A DNA stretch of 64,000 bases from Salvelinus alpinus (Eukaryota; Chordata; Actinopteri; Salmoniformes; Salmonidae): assembly GCF_045679555.1 (NCBI RefSeq), contig NC_092091.1:15895572-15959571 (forward strand), given 5' to 3'. Under the pieces are notes generated by a model. It was given only the letters and a program-made list of their open reading frames with translations. It was not told the origin of the DNA and did not search any database. Of the stretch, positions 1 to 13,943 are shown piece by piece. The translations under genes were made by a program, and so were the position numbers. Positions within the stretch are counted from its first letter, which is position 1; every line of letters begins with the position of its first letter.

Positions 1-583
1 AGAAAAAAGGCCATTGCTTTTCTGAAATAAATAAGCAAACACGTTTGGTGTTTGCCAAAAGGCATGTGGGAGACTCTCCAAACATATGGAAGAAGGTACT
101 CTGGTTAGATGAGACTAAAATGTAGCTTTTTGGCCATCAAGGAAAACATGTCTGGCGCAAACTCAACACCTCTCATCACCCCAAGAACACCATCGCCACA
201 GTAAAGCATCGTGTGGCAGCATCATGCTGTGGGGATGTTTTTCATTGGCAGGGACAGGGAAATTGGTCAGAATTGAAGGAATGATGGATGGCACAAAATA
301 CAGAGACATTTTTGACGGAAACCTGTTTCAGTCTTCAAGAGATTTGAGACTGGGACGGAGGTTCACCTTCCAGCAGGGCAATGACCCTAAGCATACTGCT
401 AAAGCAACACTCGAGTGGTTTAATGGGAAACATTTAAATGTCTTGGAATGGCCTAGTCAAAGCTCAGACCTCAATCCAATTGAGAATCTGTGGTATGACT
501 TAAAGATTGCCGTCAACCAGCGGAACCCATCCAGCTTGAAGTTTTGGCTTGAAAAATGGGCCTTTGAAGAAAGGTGTGTGTAT
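1..583 (+). mobile_element. Tc1-like transposon fragment, C-terminal half of transposase
   Basis: The stretch reads as the catalytic half of a Tc1/mariner transposase. The frame from 224 carries the NDPKHTAKA block, the [16 protein letters not shown] block with the last acidic residue, and the [14 protein letters not shown] segment that follows. The first catalytic block (W-L-D-E-T-K, near 105-120) lies upstream of a stop codon. The second catalytic aspartate is gone: where the family has QDNDPKHT this copy has QGNDPKHT. The copy is therefore dead. Its 3' end is cut off where the minisatellite begins, and its 5' end lies outside the window. It sits in a cadps2 intron. Confidence 0.85.
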
Positions 584-1040
584 ATATAGTACAGGTGTAT
601 AGGTGTATAGGTGTAGATAGTTTAGGCGTGTAGATAGTATAGGTGTATACAGTAGATAGTATAGGTGTATACAGTAGATAGTATAGGTGTATAGATAGTA
701 TAGGTGTTTACTGTAGTTAGTATAGGTAAAGGTGTATACAGTAGATAAAAGCATATAGATAGTATAGCTGTATCGATAGTATAGGTGTGTAGGTAGTGTA
801 GGTGTTTACAGTAGATATTATTGGTATAGGTGTATAGATAGTATAGGTGTATACAGTAGATTTTATAGGTGTATAGGTATATAGAGAGTATAGGTGTATA
901 GAGAGTACAGGTGTATACAGTAGGTAGTATAGGTGTATAGATAGTATAGCTGTGTAGATAGTATAGGTGTGTAGATGGTAAAGGTGTTTACAGTAGATAA
1001 TATAGGTGTATAGATAGTATAAGTGTTTACAGTAGATAAT
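584..1040. repeat. Degenerate AT-rich minisatellite, left block
   Basis: Tandem array built from variants of gtgtatagatagtatag and gtgtatacagtagata, each about 12-20 bp, forming a higher-order unit near 39 bp. It continues as a second block at 1511-2251, so a Tc1 piece interrupts it. The open frames it gives on the minus strand (threonine-tyrosine-proline-isoleucine repeats) are by-products of the repeat. Confidence 0.9.
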
Positions 1041-1510
1041 ATATCGCAGGTGTGATGTTCGGATGTACCGATCATGTGCAGGTGTTGTTACACGTGGTCT
1101 GCCACTGCGAGGACGAACAGCTATCCATCCTGTCTCCCTGTAGTGCTCTCTTAGGCGTCTCACAGTACGGACATTGCAATTTATTGCCCTGGCCACATCT
1201 GCAGTCCTCATGCCTCCTTGCAGCATGCCTAAGGCACGTTCACGCAGATGAGCAGGGAGCCTGGGCATCTTTCTTTTGGTGTTTTTCAGAGTCCGTAGAA
1301 AGGCCTCTTTAGTGTCCTAAGTTTTCATACCTGTGACCTTAATTGCCTACCGTCTGTAAGCTGTTAATGTCTTAACGACCGTTCCACAGGTGCATGTTCA
1401 TTAATTGTTTAATGGGAAACAGTGTTTAAACCCTTTACAATGAAGATCTGTGAAGTTATTATCTTAGAAAGACAGGGTCCTGAAAAGGGGATTTTTTTTT
1501 CTCCTGAGTT
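1041..1510 (-). mobile_element. Tc1-like transposon, 5' half, truncated inside the minisatellite
   Basis: On the minus strand a frame from 1268 begins MPRLPAHLRERALGMLQGG and goes on through a helix-turn-helix (VARAINCNVRTVRRL) to the GRPR-type motif SGRPRVTTPAHDRYI. This is the DNA-binding half of a Tc1 transposase. It stops at about 1041, where minisatellite sequence takes over and extends the open frame artificially. Upstream of the start (1270-1510) is the non-coding 5' end of the same element, ending near 1505 in a stretch resembling the terminal inverted repeat of a common salmonid Tc1 family (acagggtcctgaaaagggg). The catalytic half and the other terminus are absent. Confidence 0.85.
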
Positions 1511-2251
1511 CAGTTAGTACTGGTGTATACAGTAGATAATATAGGTGTATAGATAGTATAGGCGTATAGATAGTGTAGGTGTATAGATGATATATATGTT
1601 TACAGTAGATAGTATAGGTAAATAGTTAGTACTGGCGTATACAGTAGATAATTTAGGTGTATAGATGGATAGTATAGGTGTTTACAGTAGTTAGTGTGTA
1701 GATAGTATAGGTGTTTACTGTAGATAGTATAGGTATATAGTTAGTATAGGTGTATAAAATAGATAATATAGGTGTTTAGATAGTATAGGTGTATGGATAG
1801 TATAGTTGTATACAGTAGATTGTATAGGTGTATGGATAGTATAGTTGTATACAGTAGATTGTATAGGTATATGGTTAGCATTGGTGTATACGTTAGATAA
1901 TATAGATAGTGTAGGTGTATAGATAGTATAGGTGTTTACAGTAGATAGTATAGCTATTATAGTTGTTTACATTAGATAGTATAGGTGTGTAGATAGTATA
2001 GGTTTTTACAGTAGATAGTATAGATGGTATAGGTGTTTACAGTAGATAGTATAGGTGTATAGATAGTATGGCACATAGATAGTATAGGTGTATAGCTAGT
2101 ATGGGTATAGATAGTATAGGTGTATAGATTTTAAAGGTGTAGATAGTATAGCATATAGATAACATAGGTGTATAGATTGTGTAGATAGTATAGGTTTTTA
2201 CAGTAGATAGTATAGGCGTATAGATAGTACAGCTGTATAGATAGTATAGGA
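1511..2251. repeat. Degenerate AT-rich minisatellite, right block
   Basis: Same repeat family as 584-1040, with about 740 bp of gtgtatagatagtatag and tttacagtagatagtata variants. It ends abruptly at the Tc1 terminus near 2252. Confidence 0.9.
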
Positions 2252-3742
2252 TGTGAACCCTTTTGTTAATACCTGGATTTCTGCATAAATTGGTCATAAA
2301 ATGTTATCTGATCTTCATCTAGGTCACACCAATAGACGAACACAGTCTGCTGAAACTAATAACACACCAACAATTATACGTTTTCATGTCTTTATTGAGC
2401 ACACCTTGTCAACATTCACAGTTTAGGGTGGAAAAAGTATTTGAACCCTTGGATTTAATAACTGGTTGACCCTCTGGCAGCAATAACCTCAACCAATTGT
2501 TTTCTGTAGTCAGGAGAAATTTCAGACCATTCCTCTTTACAAAACTGCTTCAGATCAGCAATATTCTTAGGATGTCTGGTGTGAACTGCTTTCTTGAGGT
2601 CATGCCACAGCATCTCAATCGGGTTGAGGTCAGGACTCTGACTGGGCCACTCCAGAAGTCGTATTTTCTTCTGTTAAAGCCATTCTGTTGTTGATTTACT
2701 TCTGTGTTTTGGGTCGTTGTCCTGTTGCATCACCCAACTTCTGCTGAGCTTCAGTTGGCTGACAGATAGCCTAACATTCTCCTGCAAAATGTCTTTATAA
2801 ACTTGGGAATTCATTTTTGCAAGCTGTCCAGGCCCTGAGGCAGCAAAGCAGCCCCAAACCATGATGCTCCCTCAACCATACTTTCCAGTTTGGATGACAT
2901 TTTGATGTTGGTGTGCTGTGCCTTTTTTTTCTCCACACATAGTGTTGTGTGTTCCTTCCAAACAGCTCAACTGTACTTTCATCTGTCTACAGAATATTTT
3001 TCCAGTAGCACGGTGGAACATCCAGGTGCACTTTTGCAAACTTCAGATGTGCAGCAATGTTTTTTTTAGACAGCAGTGGCTTCTTCCGTGGTGTCCTCCC
3101 ATGAACACCATTCTTAAGTGTTTTACATATCGTACTCTTCAACAATGTTAGCATGTTCCAGAGATTTCTGTAAATCTTCAGCTGACACTGGGATTCTTTT
3201 TAACTTCATTGAGCATTCTGCACTGTGCTCTTACAGTCATCTTTGCAGGACCGCCACTCTTAGGGAGAGTAGCAACAGTGCTGAACTTTCTCCATTTATG
3301 GACAATTTGTCTTACCGTGGACTGATGAACATCAAGGCTTTTAGAGATACTTTCGTAACCCTTTCCAGCTTTATGCAAGTCAATAATTATTGATCTTAGG
3401 TCTTCTGAGATCGCTTTTGTCCGAGGCATGGTTCACATCAGGCAATGCTTCTTGTGAATAGTAAACTCAAATTTTGTGAGTTTTTTATAGGACAAGGCAG
3501 CTCTAACCAACATCTCCAATCTTGTATCATTGATTGGACCCCAGTTAGCTGACTCCAATTAGCTTTTGGAGAAGTCATTAGCCTAGGGGTTCACATACTT
3601 TTTCCAACCTACACTGTGAATGTTTAAGCACACTCTGTTTGTCTATTGTTGTGTCTTAGAGGAAGATCAGATCAATTTGATGACCAATTTATGCAAAAAT
3701 CCAGGTAATTCCAATGGGTTCACATACTTTTTCTTGCCACTG
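2252..3742 (-). mobile_element. Tc1-like transposon with long inverted repeats, decayed transposase
   Basis: The two ends are inverted copies of about 200 bp. The left begins gtgaacccttttgttaatac; the right, reversed, begins with about 17 extra bases and then gtgaacccattggaattac. Both contain an internal repeat of the outer motif (left gaaaaagtatttgaaccc, near 2430). The outermost 15-20 bp of the left end are missing, where it meets the minisatellite. The minus strand carries an N-terminal DNA-binding piece (3178-3429, starting [20 protein letters not shown]) and a catalytic piece (2674-2862, with MVWGCFAASGPGQLAK and [17 protein letters not shown]) in broken frames. The element is defective. 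Confidence 0.85.
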
Positions 3743-3905
3743 TATAAAATATATATAACACTTTTTTGGTTACTACATGATTCCATATGTGTTGTTTCAT
3801 AGTTTTGATGTCTTCACTATTACTCTACAATGTAGAAAATTGTAAAAGATAAAGAAAAACCCTTGAATGAGTTGGCGTGTCCAAACTTTTGACTGGTACT
3901 GTATA
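3743..3905. mobile_element. Solo end of another Tc1-like element
   Basis: About 160 bp ending in ccaaacttttgactggtact and preceded by acaatgtagaaaattg and aaagaaaaacccttgaatga. These motifs are typical of a terminal inverted repeat of a common salmonid Tc1 family. No transposase or second end is next to it. It is followed by a short TA-rich run (3900-3930). Confidence 0.6.
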
Positions 3906-4236
3906 TATATAAATATATATATATATATTATGTCCCACCCACTTATAAAACCAAGGTTGCGCCACTGCTATTTCCTGTTGTAATAACAACACTTAACACA
4001 TTCCAGACAACCGTTAGTGTATCCCTAGCCATCTAGCTTACCTAAATTACATTCGCTAACATAGCATTGTTACTTATATCTTCTGTTACTTCATGGTTCA
4101 TTCTTACAACCACATATTTGCCTATGACAGATGTAGCGTATAGAATTATTGTACCTTGACATGTTGCTTTATCTACTGTGTACCTCAGTTCAAATAGATG
4201 TATATGCTGATTATTTTTGTGTGTGTTTGTACACAG

Positions 4237-7214
4237 CAATGGTACACCAGCTCCATGAAGGGGGTGTGTGCGTGGCTGACAGACAGACTGGACCTTCAGC
4301 TCCACATGTACCAGCTGAAAACACTCATCAAGATTGTCAAGGTAACGCGCATTGTTGTGGTGTGAGTGTACACTGTCAACATTCACAATAATGTTTATTT
4401 TTTTGCTTATTTTTTTATATATCTGATTTTGAACATTTAGTCTAGTCAGCGCCAGATTAATGCAGAGGCTTAAATGGGCTGAAGCCTAGGGGGTCCTAAA
4501 ATAAATAGATAAGCAAATATATACTGTAGGTACACTGAGTGTACAAAACATTAGGAACACCTTCCTAATATTGAGTTGCACCTCCTTTTGCCCTCAGAAT
4601 AGCCTAAATTCTTCAGAGCATGGACTCTACAAGGTGTCAAAAGCATTCCACAGGGATGCTGGCCAATGTTGACTCCAATGCTTCCCACAGTTGTGTCAAG
4701 TTGGCTGGATGTCATTTGGGTGGTGGACCATTATTGATACACACGGGAAACTGTATAGCGTGAAAAGTTGCAGTTCTTGACACCAACCGGTGTGCCTGGC
4801 ATCTACTACTATACCCCGTTCAATGGCACTTAAATCTTTTGTCTTGCCCATTCACCCTCTGAATGGCACACATACACATTCCATGTCTCAAGGCTTACAA
4901 ATCCTTCTTTAAACTGTCTCCTTCCCTTAATCTACACTGATGATTTTAAGTGGATTTAACAAGTGACATCAATAATGGTTTCATAGCTTTCACCTGGTCT
5001 GTTTATGTCATGAAAAGAGCAGAGGTTCCTAATCTTTTATACACTCAGTGTATTAAATAAGTAGTATAAAAAATATATATATTTGACTGCAACCTCCAAC
5101 CACAGGAGGACTCAGGAGCCCGCTCTCAATGAGTGTAGACAGAGTACTGCCACTCTGCTAATAATCAGATGGGGGAGGAAAGTAGGTAGGGGTCCCACGT
5201 AGGTAACTAGGGGGCCCTGCCTTGGATGGGTAACTGATTCAGGGCCGGCCCTAGCCTTTTGGGGACCTTAAGCGGGCAAAACACTTTAGTCGCCCCCCTT
5301 TTGAGCGCAGAAAGAAAGTTAATTTCCTGCAACTCTACACATTCTGCCATGGAGTGTAGAGAACATGTTGCAGTTTTATTAAAGTAAGTTTAAGCAGTTC
5401 TAATCATTTTGCCATGGGGTGGAGAGTCATTTTTGAAGTTTTAAAACGAATTACCTGCAATTCTAAACATTTTGCCATGAATTATGTCACGTTAATGATA
5501 TCTGAGTGAGAGTGACTAACAAAATCAATAGGGGCCATGTGTGCCCGGTTGGTATTCGGGCCAGGATTACTACAAGTTTAGATAGCTGGCTAGACTAACT
5601 TAAATAACAACAGCTGTGATGGAAACCAGGAAGTTTCAGTACAATGTTATAAATGCAGACAGATCATTTGTTCATTCCACATGGTGGTATCTTTTTGTGT
5701 CGGTAAAATGAATTATGCCAGAAATGGTGGTGGAAATATTGTTTTCTAAATATTGATATAATAACGATAGAATGCAAGGTAACTTGGAGTCACATGATGA
5801 TATGGTGTGTGGTCCTCCCACTGACTTGAGAAACCATGCAGTCTATTAGACTGAAGATGAAGTTCTGATGAACTTCACAGGGGGGTGAAAGTGCACGGTG
5901 ATGAGCTTCATGCTCCTTTCTAGTAAGTATCGAGGTTCTTATTTTTGGTGATATGATTGATCCTTGACTGCCGTTTGACAAATAAAAATATTATTTCCAC
6001 AATAATCAAATTTTATAGACTAGCCTACCTGCACAGCCTACCCGCACCATATCTGTGAGCTGTTGGCTAGAGCAGGGTTTTCCCGGTGCATCATCACGCA
6101 CTGACTCTGTTTGGTGGAAACACCAATGGTGGGAAAATTAGATTTTTTTGGTTTATGCAGATTTTTTAATATTCACAAGAAAATCTGTTGCCAATTGGAT
6201 GGGATTGTGTATCCTACTCTGAGCAGTAAGTAGAGACCCCAACTGAGTACCCCCCCCCCTGCATTCTCTACCAGAAAGTTGGTTGGCCCTCTTTGATATC
6301 ACGTAGGTTGATACATTGCTATGTTTTCAATTACAGTGCATTCGGAGGTATTCAGTCCCCTTGACTTTTTCCACATTTTGTTACTGAATACTTTCCCGAA
6401 TGCAAAGTATAAAGCCCTTTTACAAAACTCCCACTGTACCTGTCATTACTAACCTTTAGAGATATGAGTTACCACACCTGGTCTCAGGGATGGATAACTG
6501 GTCTCTACTGAGTTAGTTAAATCAGATTTTTTTTTAAATTGCACTGAATTTGTGGAACAATCTTCAAATTGTTGTTAAATGTGATGTTTCAGAAAGCTGA
6601 TTGAGGACCTTATTACTGATGAATGTGTTTGTTCTTTATGATCCTGTTTTTCTTTCTGCTTGCATTTTGGATTTATATTTTGATGTGTATATTTTGTGTA
6701 ATTCACGGCTCATCTGTAAAAAAAAAAAAAGACCTTGGTCTCAGTATGACTCCCTGGTCAAAAAAAGTATATTTACATTTTAAATATGAACAGTTGGCAC
6801 CTAGATTGAGTACACTCAGACATTGGAGCCCAATTTGGATGGACCTATTGAAGAAGACCACAGTGGCCTTGAGTCTTGCCTTTGTCCAAATCTGTTCAGT
6901 TCCACTATTCAGCACACAACAGGCTATTGTTCCACCATTCAAACCTGACAGTCTATTCTGTTCTGACCATTCACACTCAGTCTCGGTTTCCCATTGAGAG
7001 ACACCTCCATGTTCTGTGTTTTTCTGTTTGGTTTCACCCACAGAAGACCTACCGAGACTTCCGGCTCCAAGGAGTCCTGGATGGAACCCTGAACAACAAG
7101 AGCTATGAGACCGTCTACAACCGCCTCACCGTAGAGGAGGCCACCATGGCGGTCAAGGCCGGCGACGGTCTCCAAGGCATCACCATGAGGGACAGTGATG
7201 AGGAGGATGGGTGA
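4237..7214 (+). CDS. cadps2: Calcium-dependent secretion activator 2, last two coding exons (partial)
   Basis: Exons 4237-4341 (105 nt, phase 0) and 7044-7214 (171 nt with stop) together give 91 residues, the C-terminal tail of a CAPS protein. The first exon reads [20 protein letters not shown] followed by LKTLIKIVK. The second opens [20 protein letters not shown] and ends in [14 protein letters not shown], the acidic terminus typical of the family. Splice sites are canonical: acag before 4237, gtaacg after 4341, ccacag before 7044. CAPS proteins prime dense-core vesicles for calcium-triggered release in neurons and endocrine cells. Upstream exons lie outside the window. CADPS2 rather than CADPS is chosen because fezf1, aass and ptprz1 follow, as at human 7q31. 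The visible intron and the upstream flank are filled with transposon debris. Confidence 0.9.
4531..5052. mobile_element. Non-autonomous TIR element (MITE), about 520 bp
   Basis: The left end begins tacactgagtgtacaaaac and the right end, reversed, begins tacactgagtgtataaaag. The inverted ends agree over about 28 bp with a few mismatches. No transposase-like frame lies inside. The TA at each outer edge suggests a Tc1/mariner-mobilised element. It lies in the last cadps2 intron. Confidence 0.75.
5053..7043. other. Rest of the last cadps2 intron
   Basis: No gene seen. Around 5230-5500 there is a stretch starting cagggccggccctagcc that resembles the end of a dispersed hAT-like repeat, though no second end was found. 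A collapsed Tc1 remnant lies at 6334-6404. The remainder is AT-rich with homopolymer runs (poly-C near 6250, poly-A near 6720). Confidence 0.5.
6334..6404. mobile_element. Collapsed Tc1 remnant, two ends fused
   Basis: Seventy-one bases that begin with a Tc1 outer terminus (cagtgcattcggaggtattc) and its ttgactttttccacatttt continuation. They then jump straight into the opposite terminus in inverted orientation (ctgaatactttcccgaatgc). The whole interior is gone. Confidence 0.75.
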
Positions 7215-7312
7215 ACCTCTCCCTATAGCGCCAAGTCTGGTGGCCCTCGCATATAGACTGAAATGGGAAGTGTGCATGTAGGTGTACAGGAGATGGGAGG
7301 GGTGGAGATTAC

Positions 7313-7337
7313 GTGTGTGTGTGTGTGTGTGTGTGTG
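7313..7337. repeat. (GT)n microsatellite
   Basis: Uninterrupted GT dinucleotide run in the 3' untranslated region of cadps2. Confidence 0.95.
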
Positions 7338-8175
7338 CAACAGAAGGAGATGGAGGGCTTGTAGAACACACACTTAAGTCTATGATGAAAACATCCATCG
7401 TTGTGATCCCCCCTCCCCCACTTACTCCAGTAGTGGCTACCTTCACAGCCATAATGATAATGATGTCAGTACAGCTCAGTGGTCGCCAACTGGTAGCCTT
7501 CAGTGCAGTTTCCGTTTGTTTATTTAATTTGTTTGTTGGTTTCTTTGTACTTTATTTTAATAGTGATGTAGATCAAGAAAAAAGAAACAAGTTGTGCTCT
7601 TATGGTTACCTAGATACAATCATGCCAATTGAAACAGGTTTCAGAGGTCTCGCCAATTGCAGGTCCATTCTGTGGTAAATGTACAAAGTGCATTGTGAGG
7701 ACATGAGTACATTTCAGGGTGCTTATGAGGACATTGAGGTTGTTCTTACATAATCACCCTGAAAGAGCGATGATACAGCCAATATACATATATTTATGCT
7801 CTACTGTATGAATGTAATGCATTGGCTAAAGTGCTACATTGTCATTTAATGTATTTAGGCTATGCTTGAGTGTGTTATCCTTCACAAGAGTTGGACACAA
7901 TATACATTCAAAGCTGTGTCCAATAGGCTAAAGCTGATTGATAGAGTGAATTATGTTTTGAATCTGAATTGATGTCTTAACTGTAATATTTCAATGAGTT
8001 TGTGGAGTTCAAAGACAAAACGAATGGGCAACAATATAGGAAATATATTTCTATTGTCTTCTGTGCACCTGTTTTTATTCAGGTGTGAATGTTCTAAGTG
8101 TTAGAATTAAAGTGTTTTTAAAGCAATCATGGTGTCCTGAATATCTCCATAAACTATATTAACAGCCCAATCTGT

Positions 8176-8181
8176 AATAAA
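8176..8181 (+). terminator. Candidate poly(A) signal of cadps2
   Basis: AATAAA about 960 bp after the cadps2 stop codon. A second AATAAA lies at 8499-8504. Either would close the cadps2 transcript; the sequence does not show which is used. Confidence 0.4.
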
Positions 8182-11100
8182 GATCCTTTTATTGTTCAGG
8201 TGGTGGACAGAGCTGGGGAAATCTAACACTCTCAAATTAGTAAATGGAGCTATACATATTTTAAAGATCTATATTGTTTGCTAAAATACTTATATCACAA
8301 CAAAAACAAACAATTGAATAATGCAAAATATATAAACATTTAAGTTGTGTTCTTCAAAAATCATATACCATTACCTAATATACAAATTGTGAAGTTCTTA
8401 CAAGTTGTGACAAACTATTTGCCATCAGTTTATAGTTTTGTTAGTATAGACTCCATCTTGATCTCGACATTGACTGTCATATGTTGGCTTAATATTGAAT
8501 AAAGCCTAATAGCTATTTTGTTTTGTTCTCAAAATTATCTGAATTTTCCCGAACTGGTAAATTTATTGAGACACGACAACCTCAATTCAACGAATCATCT
8601 GTTCAATTTTATCATGGGCAGAATATACAACATGACACACACACATTGTGTTTTCGTTGAGTTTACATATTTTCAAAATAAATGCAAGTGATGGGGAGAA
8701 GTGAGCATCAGGCAACCTCTGCCCACGTCCAGCTGTCCGTCTGTCTCCGCTAGCATCACGTCGTTCTGCCGGGGACTTAACCAATCAGAATATCCCCATA
8801 TGTAGGCTATTCATTACTGACAGAATCTAATTACACATTAGTTAATGGTCGGTTAGTTGATGATTGAGGCAGTATTATAATTTGTGAAGGCTTAAGTCAG
8901 CCTAGGTCCAATGTTTTTTTTGCTAAAAATAATCATAAGACAATATGAATTGGGCTACACTACTACATTATAGAAAGGACTATAAGCAATATGGGTTCAT
9001 TTTCAAAATATGCCTAATAGGAGTCTACTGAAGGAGGTGTATTAAAAAAAAAGAAATAGGCCTATAGGCTAGTTTTGGTCTGGAGCATTGCATTTTCACA
9101 ACAGAAACGATTCTTTCCCATATTAAAAGAAAGGTTCTCCTGCAGTTATGCCTATTCATTTTCGTTACACATCTGATAATAATTTGTCTTTCAGCATATA
9201 GGTCTAACCTTACATTATATTGGTGAAGTGTAATTTATTTTAGCAATGATTCAGTAACGTTTAGCTTAACAGGAAAGGTAAATAATATCTAATTATATAT
9301 GCTATTTTTAATCATACTTATGCATTGAGATTAATAATATGCCTAATGATAATGGTAAACCATGTAGGCCTATAGGCTGAAAACATTTATCGGCTATACT
9401 TAGACTTATTATTCTTGTTATTATTGTTAGTAGTATTATTATTACTAGCCTATTATTATTAGTCTATTATTATGCATCACTGTTTATACCTGAGCTGCGT
9501 TCTCATTGATTTACCTAAATGATCCTTGCAATAGAAGTGAGCAGTATCGTATTCTCTTCATGCCATAGACTAAGAATTTAAGGAAAATAAAACACGGGAT
9601 TAACGCAAATTTAAACCCAAACTTGGTGTAATTATACAAGATTTTAACGTCATTCAACTGATGACGCATAATTTATAATTCTATGAAAGATGTATGGGTC
9701 TAAATCCCACCGCATTAATGAAAAGCAAAGCCAAGCCATATGGGTTTCAGTCAGGTCTCCAAAATCTTCAACAGAAAGAAATTCGAGCAGCAGAATGCAT
9801 CCCGCTATATCTCTTAAAGCTATAGGCTATTTAACACCAAACAGATAGCATTTTAACCAAGAAATCAACTTAAAATATAGTCACTTATGAATTTCGACAA
9901 TATTGTATATATTTTTAATAACACTAATCATTACTCCAATAATTATGCAATAACAATAATAATAATAATGTATTGTTACTTTTTGTGCTACTTAAATTAG
10001 AAGAAAAACAACGTCAATATATTATTTTATATCTATTTATAGGCCGATCTCTTTATAGTCGGTGAAATTCCTTCATCATTCATTTCTCAATGTAGCCTAT
10101 ATTTTTTCATTTCAACTGAAAGAAATCAAACACTGTGGACCTAAGTCTGAATAAAGATTGCTGTAACTGAAGAAATGTTCAATCAATGCGCATATTTACC
10201 TTTTCTTATTGTCATGATTGTCATTGAGCATCCGTCTGGATACGCCCAGATGAAACGTTCCACCGTATTACCAATGTCATTTCGCCCGGAACAGGGTACA
10301 AGCTTTCATTACTCTATATTTGCTAGAGTATTTATTGCGCTGATACAAAGTAGGGTACACCTCTGTTGATTGCTCAAACTCTCTATAGTCCTTGAGGCAC
10401 TTATGGAGCTCACCACTCACCGCGTGCACACTCCGCAGCTTTGGTGGGTTTGGTATAACACATAGGACACCGTTCTCACCATAGAATTAGAACAATTATT
10501 AATTTAATAAGATCTCTATGGTTCTCACCTTGAGCCCCCTCGTGTATACTGGCAGACTGCCTAAAAAATGAATAGTTCTACTTAAATTAACTTTGTGTTT
10601 TATGTAAATACTGAAGTCTATATTCAGTACCCAAAATGTAAAGGCCTATAATTTAAGACAAGCACCAAAGGCCCTTGATCACAGGTATGTAGCGTTATAT
10701 CTTAGCTTTTACATTTTATCAAAATTGATCGACTATAATTAAGATTAGATAGTAATGTGTTCTTAATAGTAGTTTGTCTTATCAGTGAATTAATATAAAG
10801 GTTTGGACACCAAATGTTTTATTTGGATGTATGTATAGTAGGCCTATAGAGAGTATAATTCTACTACTGTGTAATCTGTTATTAAATACATGTCCTTGAA
10901 TAGCCTATATGATTAGCATAATATGGATAGACCAATATTGCAATCACCCATTCGTAAAACCAATGCCTATTATATTGTTGCATGCGTAAAATAGCATACA
11001 GGTAACCACACATACTGTATATGATGAGCGAAAAAATATGTCAAATGCTGACATCCTCTGACCCCACACAGCGCCCGTCGTCTTGTGCGATTTCAAATGA

Positions 11101-11512
11101 TGTCACATGAAGCCACAAGGGGACCTCAGATTTGCCAAACACTTTACAGTTGAACAAGACTGGCCACTAAAGAACACCTCATTCGCGACGCGGGTGACAC
11201 ACGCACCCATAGCAGTAGTAGAGGCGCCACAAGTGGAGAATTGATGGAAGAGAATTTAGCAATTATCTACTTTTTCTTCTTAGATGGTAACGATTGGTGA
11301 GGTTTTGGCTGCGCAATTGACTCAACACGACATATTGAGCAGTCCCGCAAGACATAAGTGCTGATTGTCCAGAATCAACGTAAACGGGAACAGTGAGGGG
11401 GCTTGCGTCGACCCAGAATGATGTCCTTTCTAGCTGGGCAGTGAGAAGGAATCAAAGGTATCTACAAAAGGAGCTCTAACCTGGCTTTCCAAAAGGTGTC
11501 GTTTTGAAAGTC
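8182..11512. other. cadps2-fezf1 intergenic region and fezf1 upstream region
   Basis: About 3.3 kb of AT-rich DNA with no convincing coding frame and few recognisable repeats, unlike most of the window. The last 500 bp before the fezf1 ATG are richer in GC and hold the presumed fezf1 5' untranslated region and promoter. No TATA box at a believable distance was identified. Confidence 0.5.
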
Positions 11513-13547
<2,035 letters not shown>

Positions 13548-13638
13548 AAAGTTACGGAGCTAAAACGCCAGCCGTTGCGCCTTTACGCTTATTTGCTCAA
13601 TTCTGGAAATAAGCGTGCGAGTTTAGAAGATGTTGTGG

Positions 13639-13690
13639 ACATTTACATTTTAGTCATTTAGCAGACTCGTATCCAGAGCGACTTACAGGA
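13639..13690. repeat. Dispersed repeat fragment in the fezf1 3' untranslated region
   Basis: The motif atttacattttagtcattt, then agcagac and ccagagcgacttacag, is a recurrent salmonid repeat end. It starts about 90 bp after the stop codon. The same motif, in the same orientation relative to the gene, begins 2 bp after the ptprz1 stop codon. Confidence 0.7.
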
Positions 13691-13943
13691 CCATTCTATT
13701 AGTACATATTTTCCTTGAATTTTACATTATAATGTCATTATACTGTTGTTTTCTTTAAATCTCAGGATTACTGTAAAATGTCAATATTTATTTGAAATTG
13801 TAACACAAATAATTTAAGAGAATAATTGAAGACTATATACAAATTATTTTTTGTTGTGATGAGTGTGGTAGCCTACCCCGTTTTGTATGATGCCCTTGCT
13901 AAAGTTACATGATTTGCCAACATTTGTGTATATGCAACGTTTT

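Noticed and set aside
717-1040. Minus-strand open frame with many threonine-tyrosine-proline-isoleucine repeats
   Set aside because: It is minisatellite sequence fused by chance to the Tc1 N-terminus at 1041-1268.
6876-7043. Upstream extension of the cadps2 last exon as an open frame
   Set aside because: A canonical ccacag acceptor at 7043 and the family protein both place the exon start at 7044.
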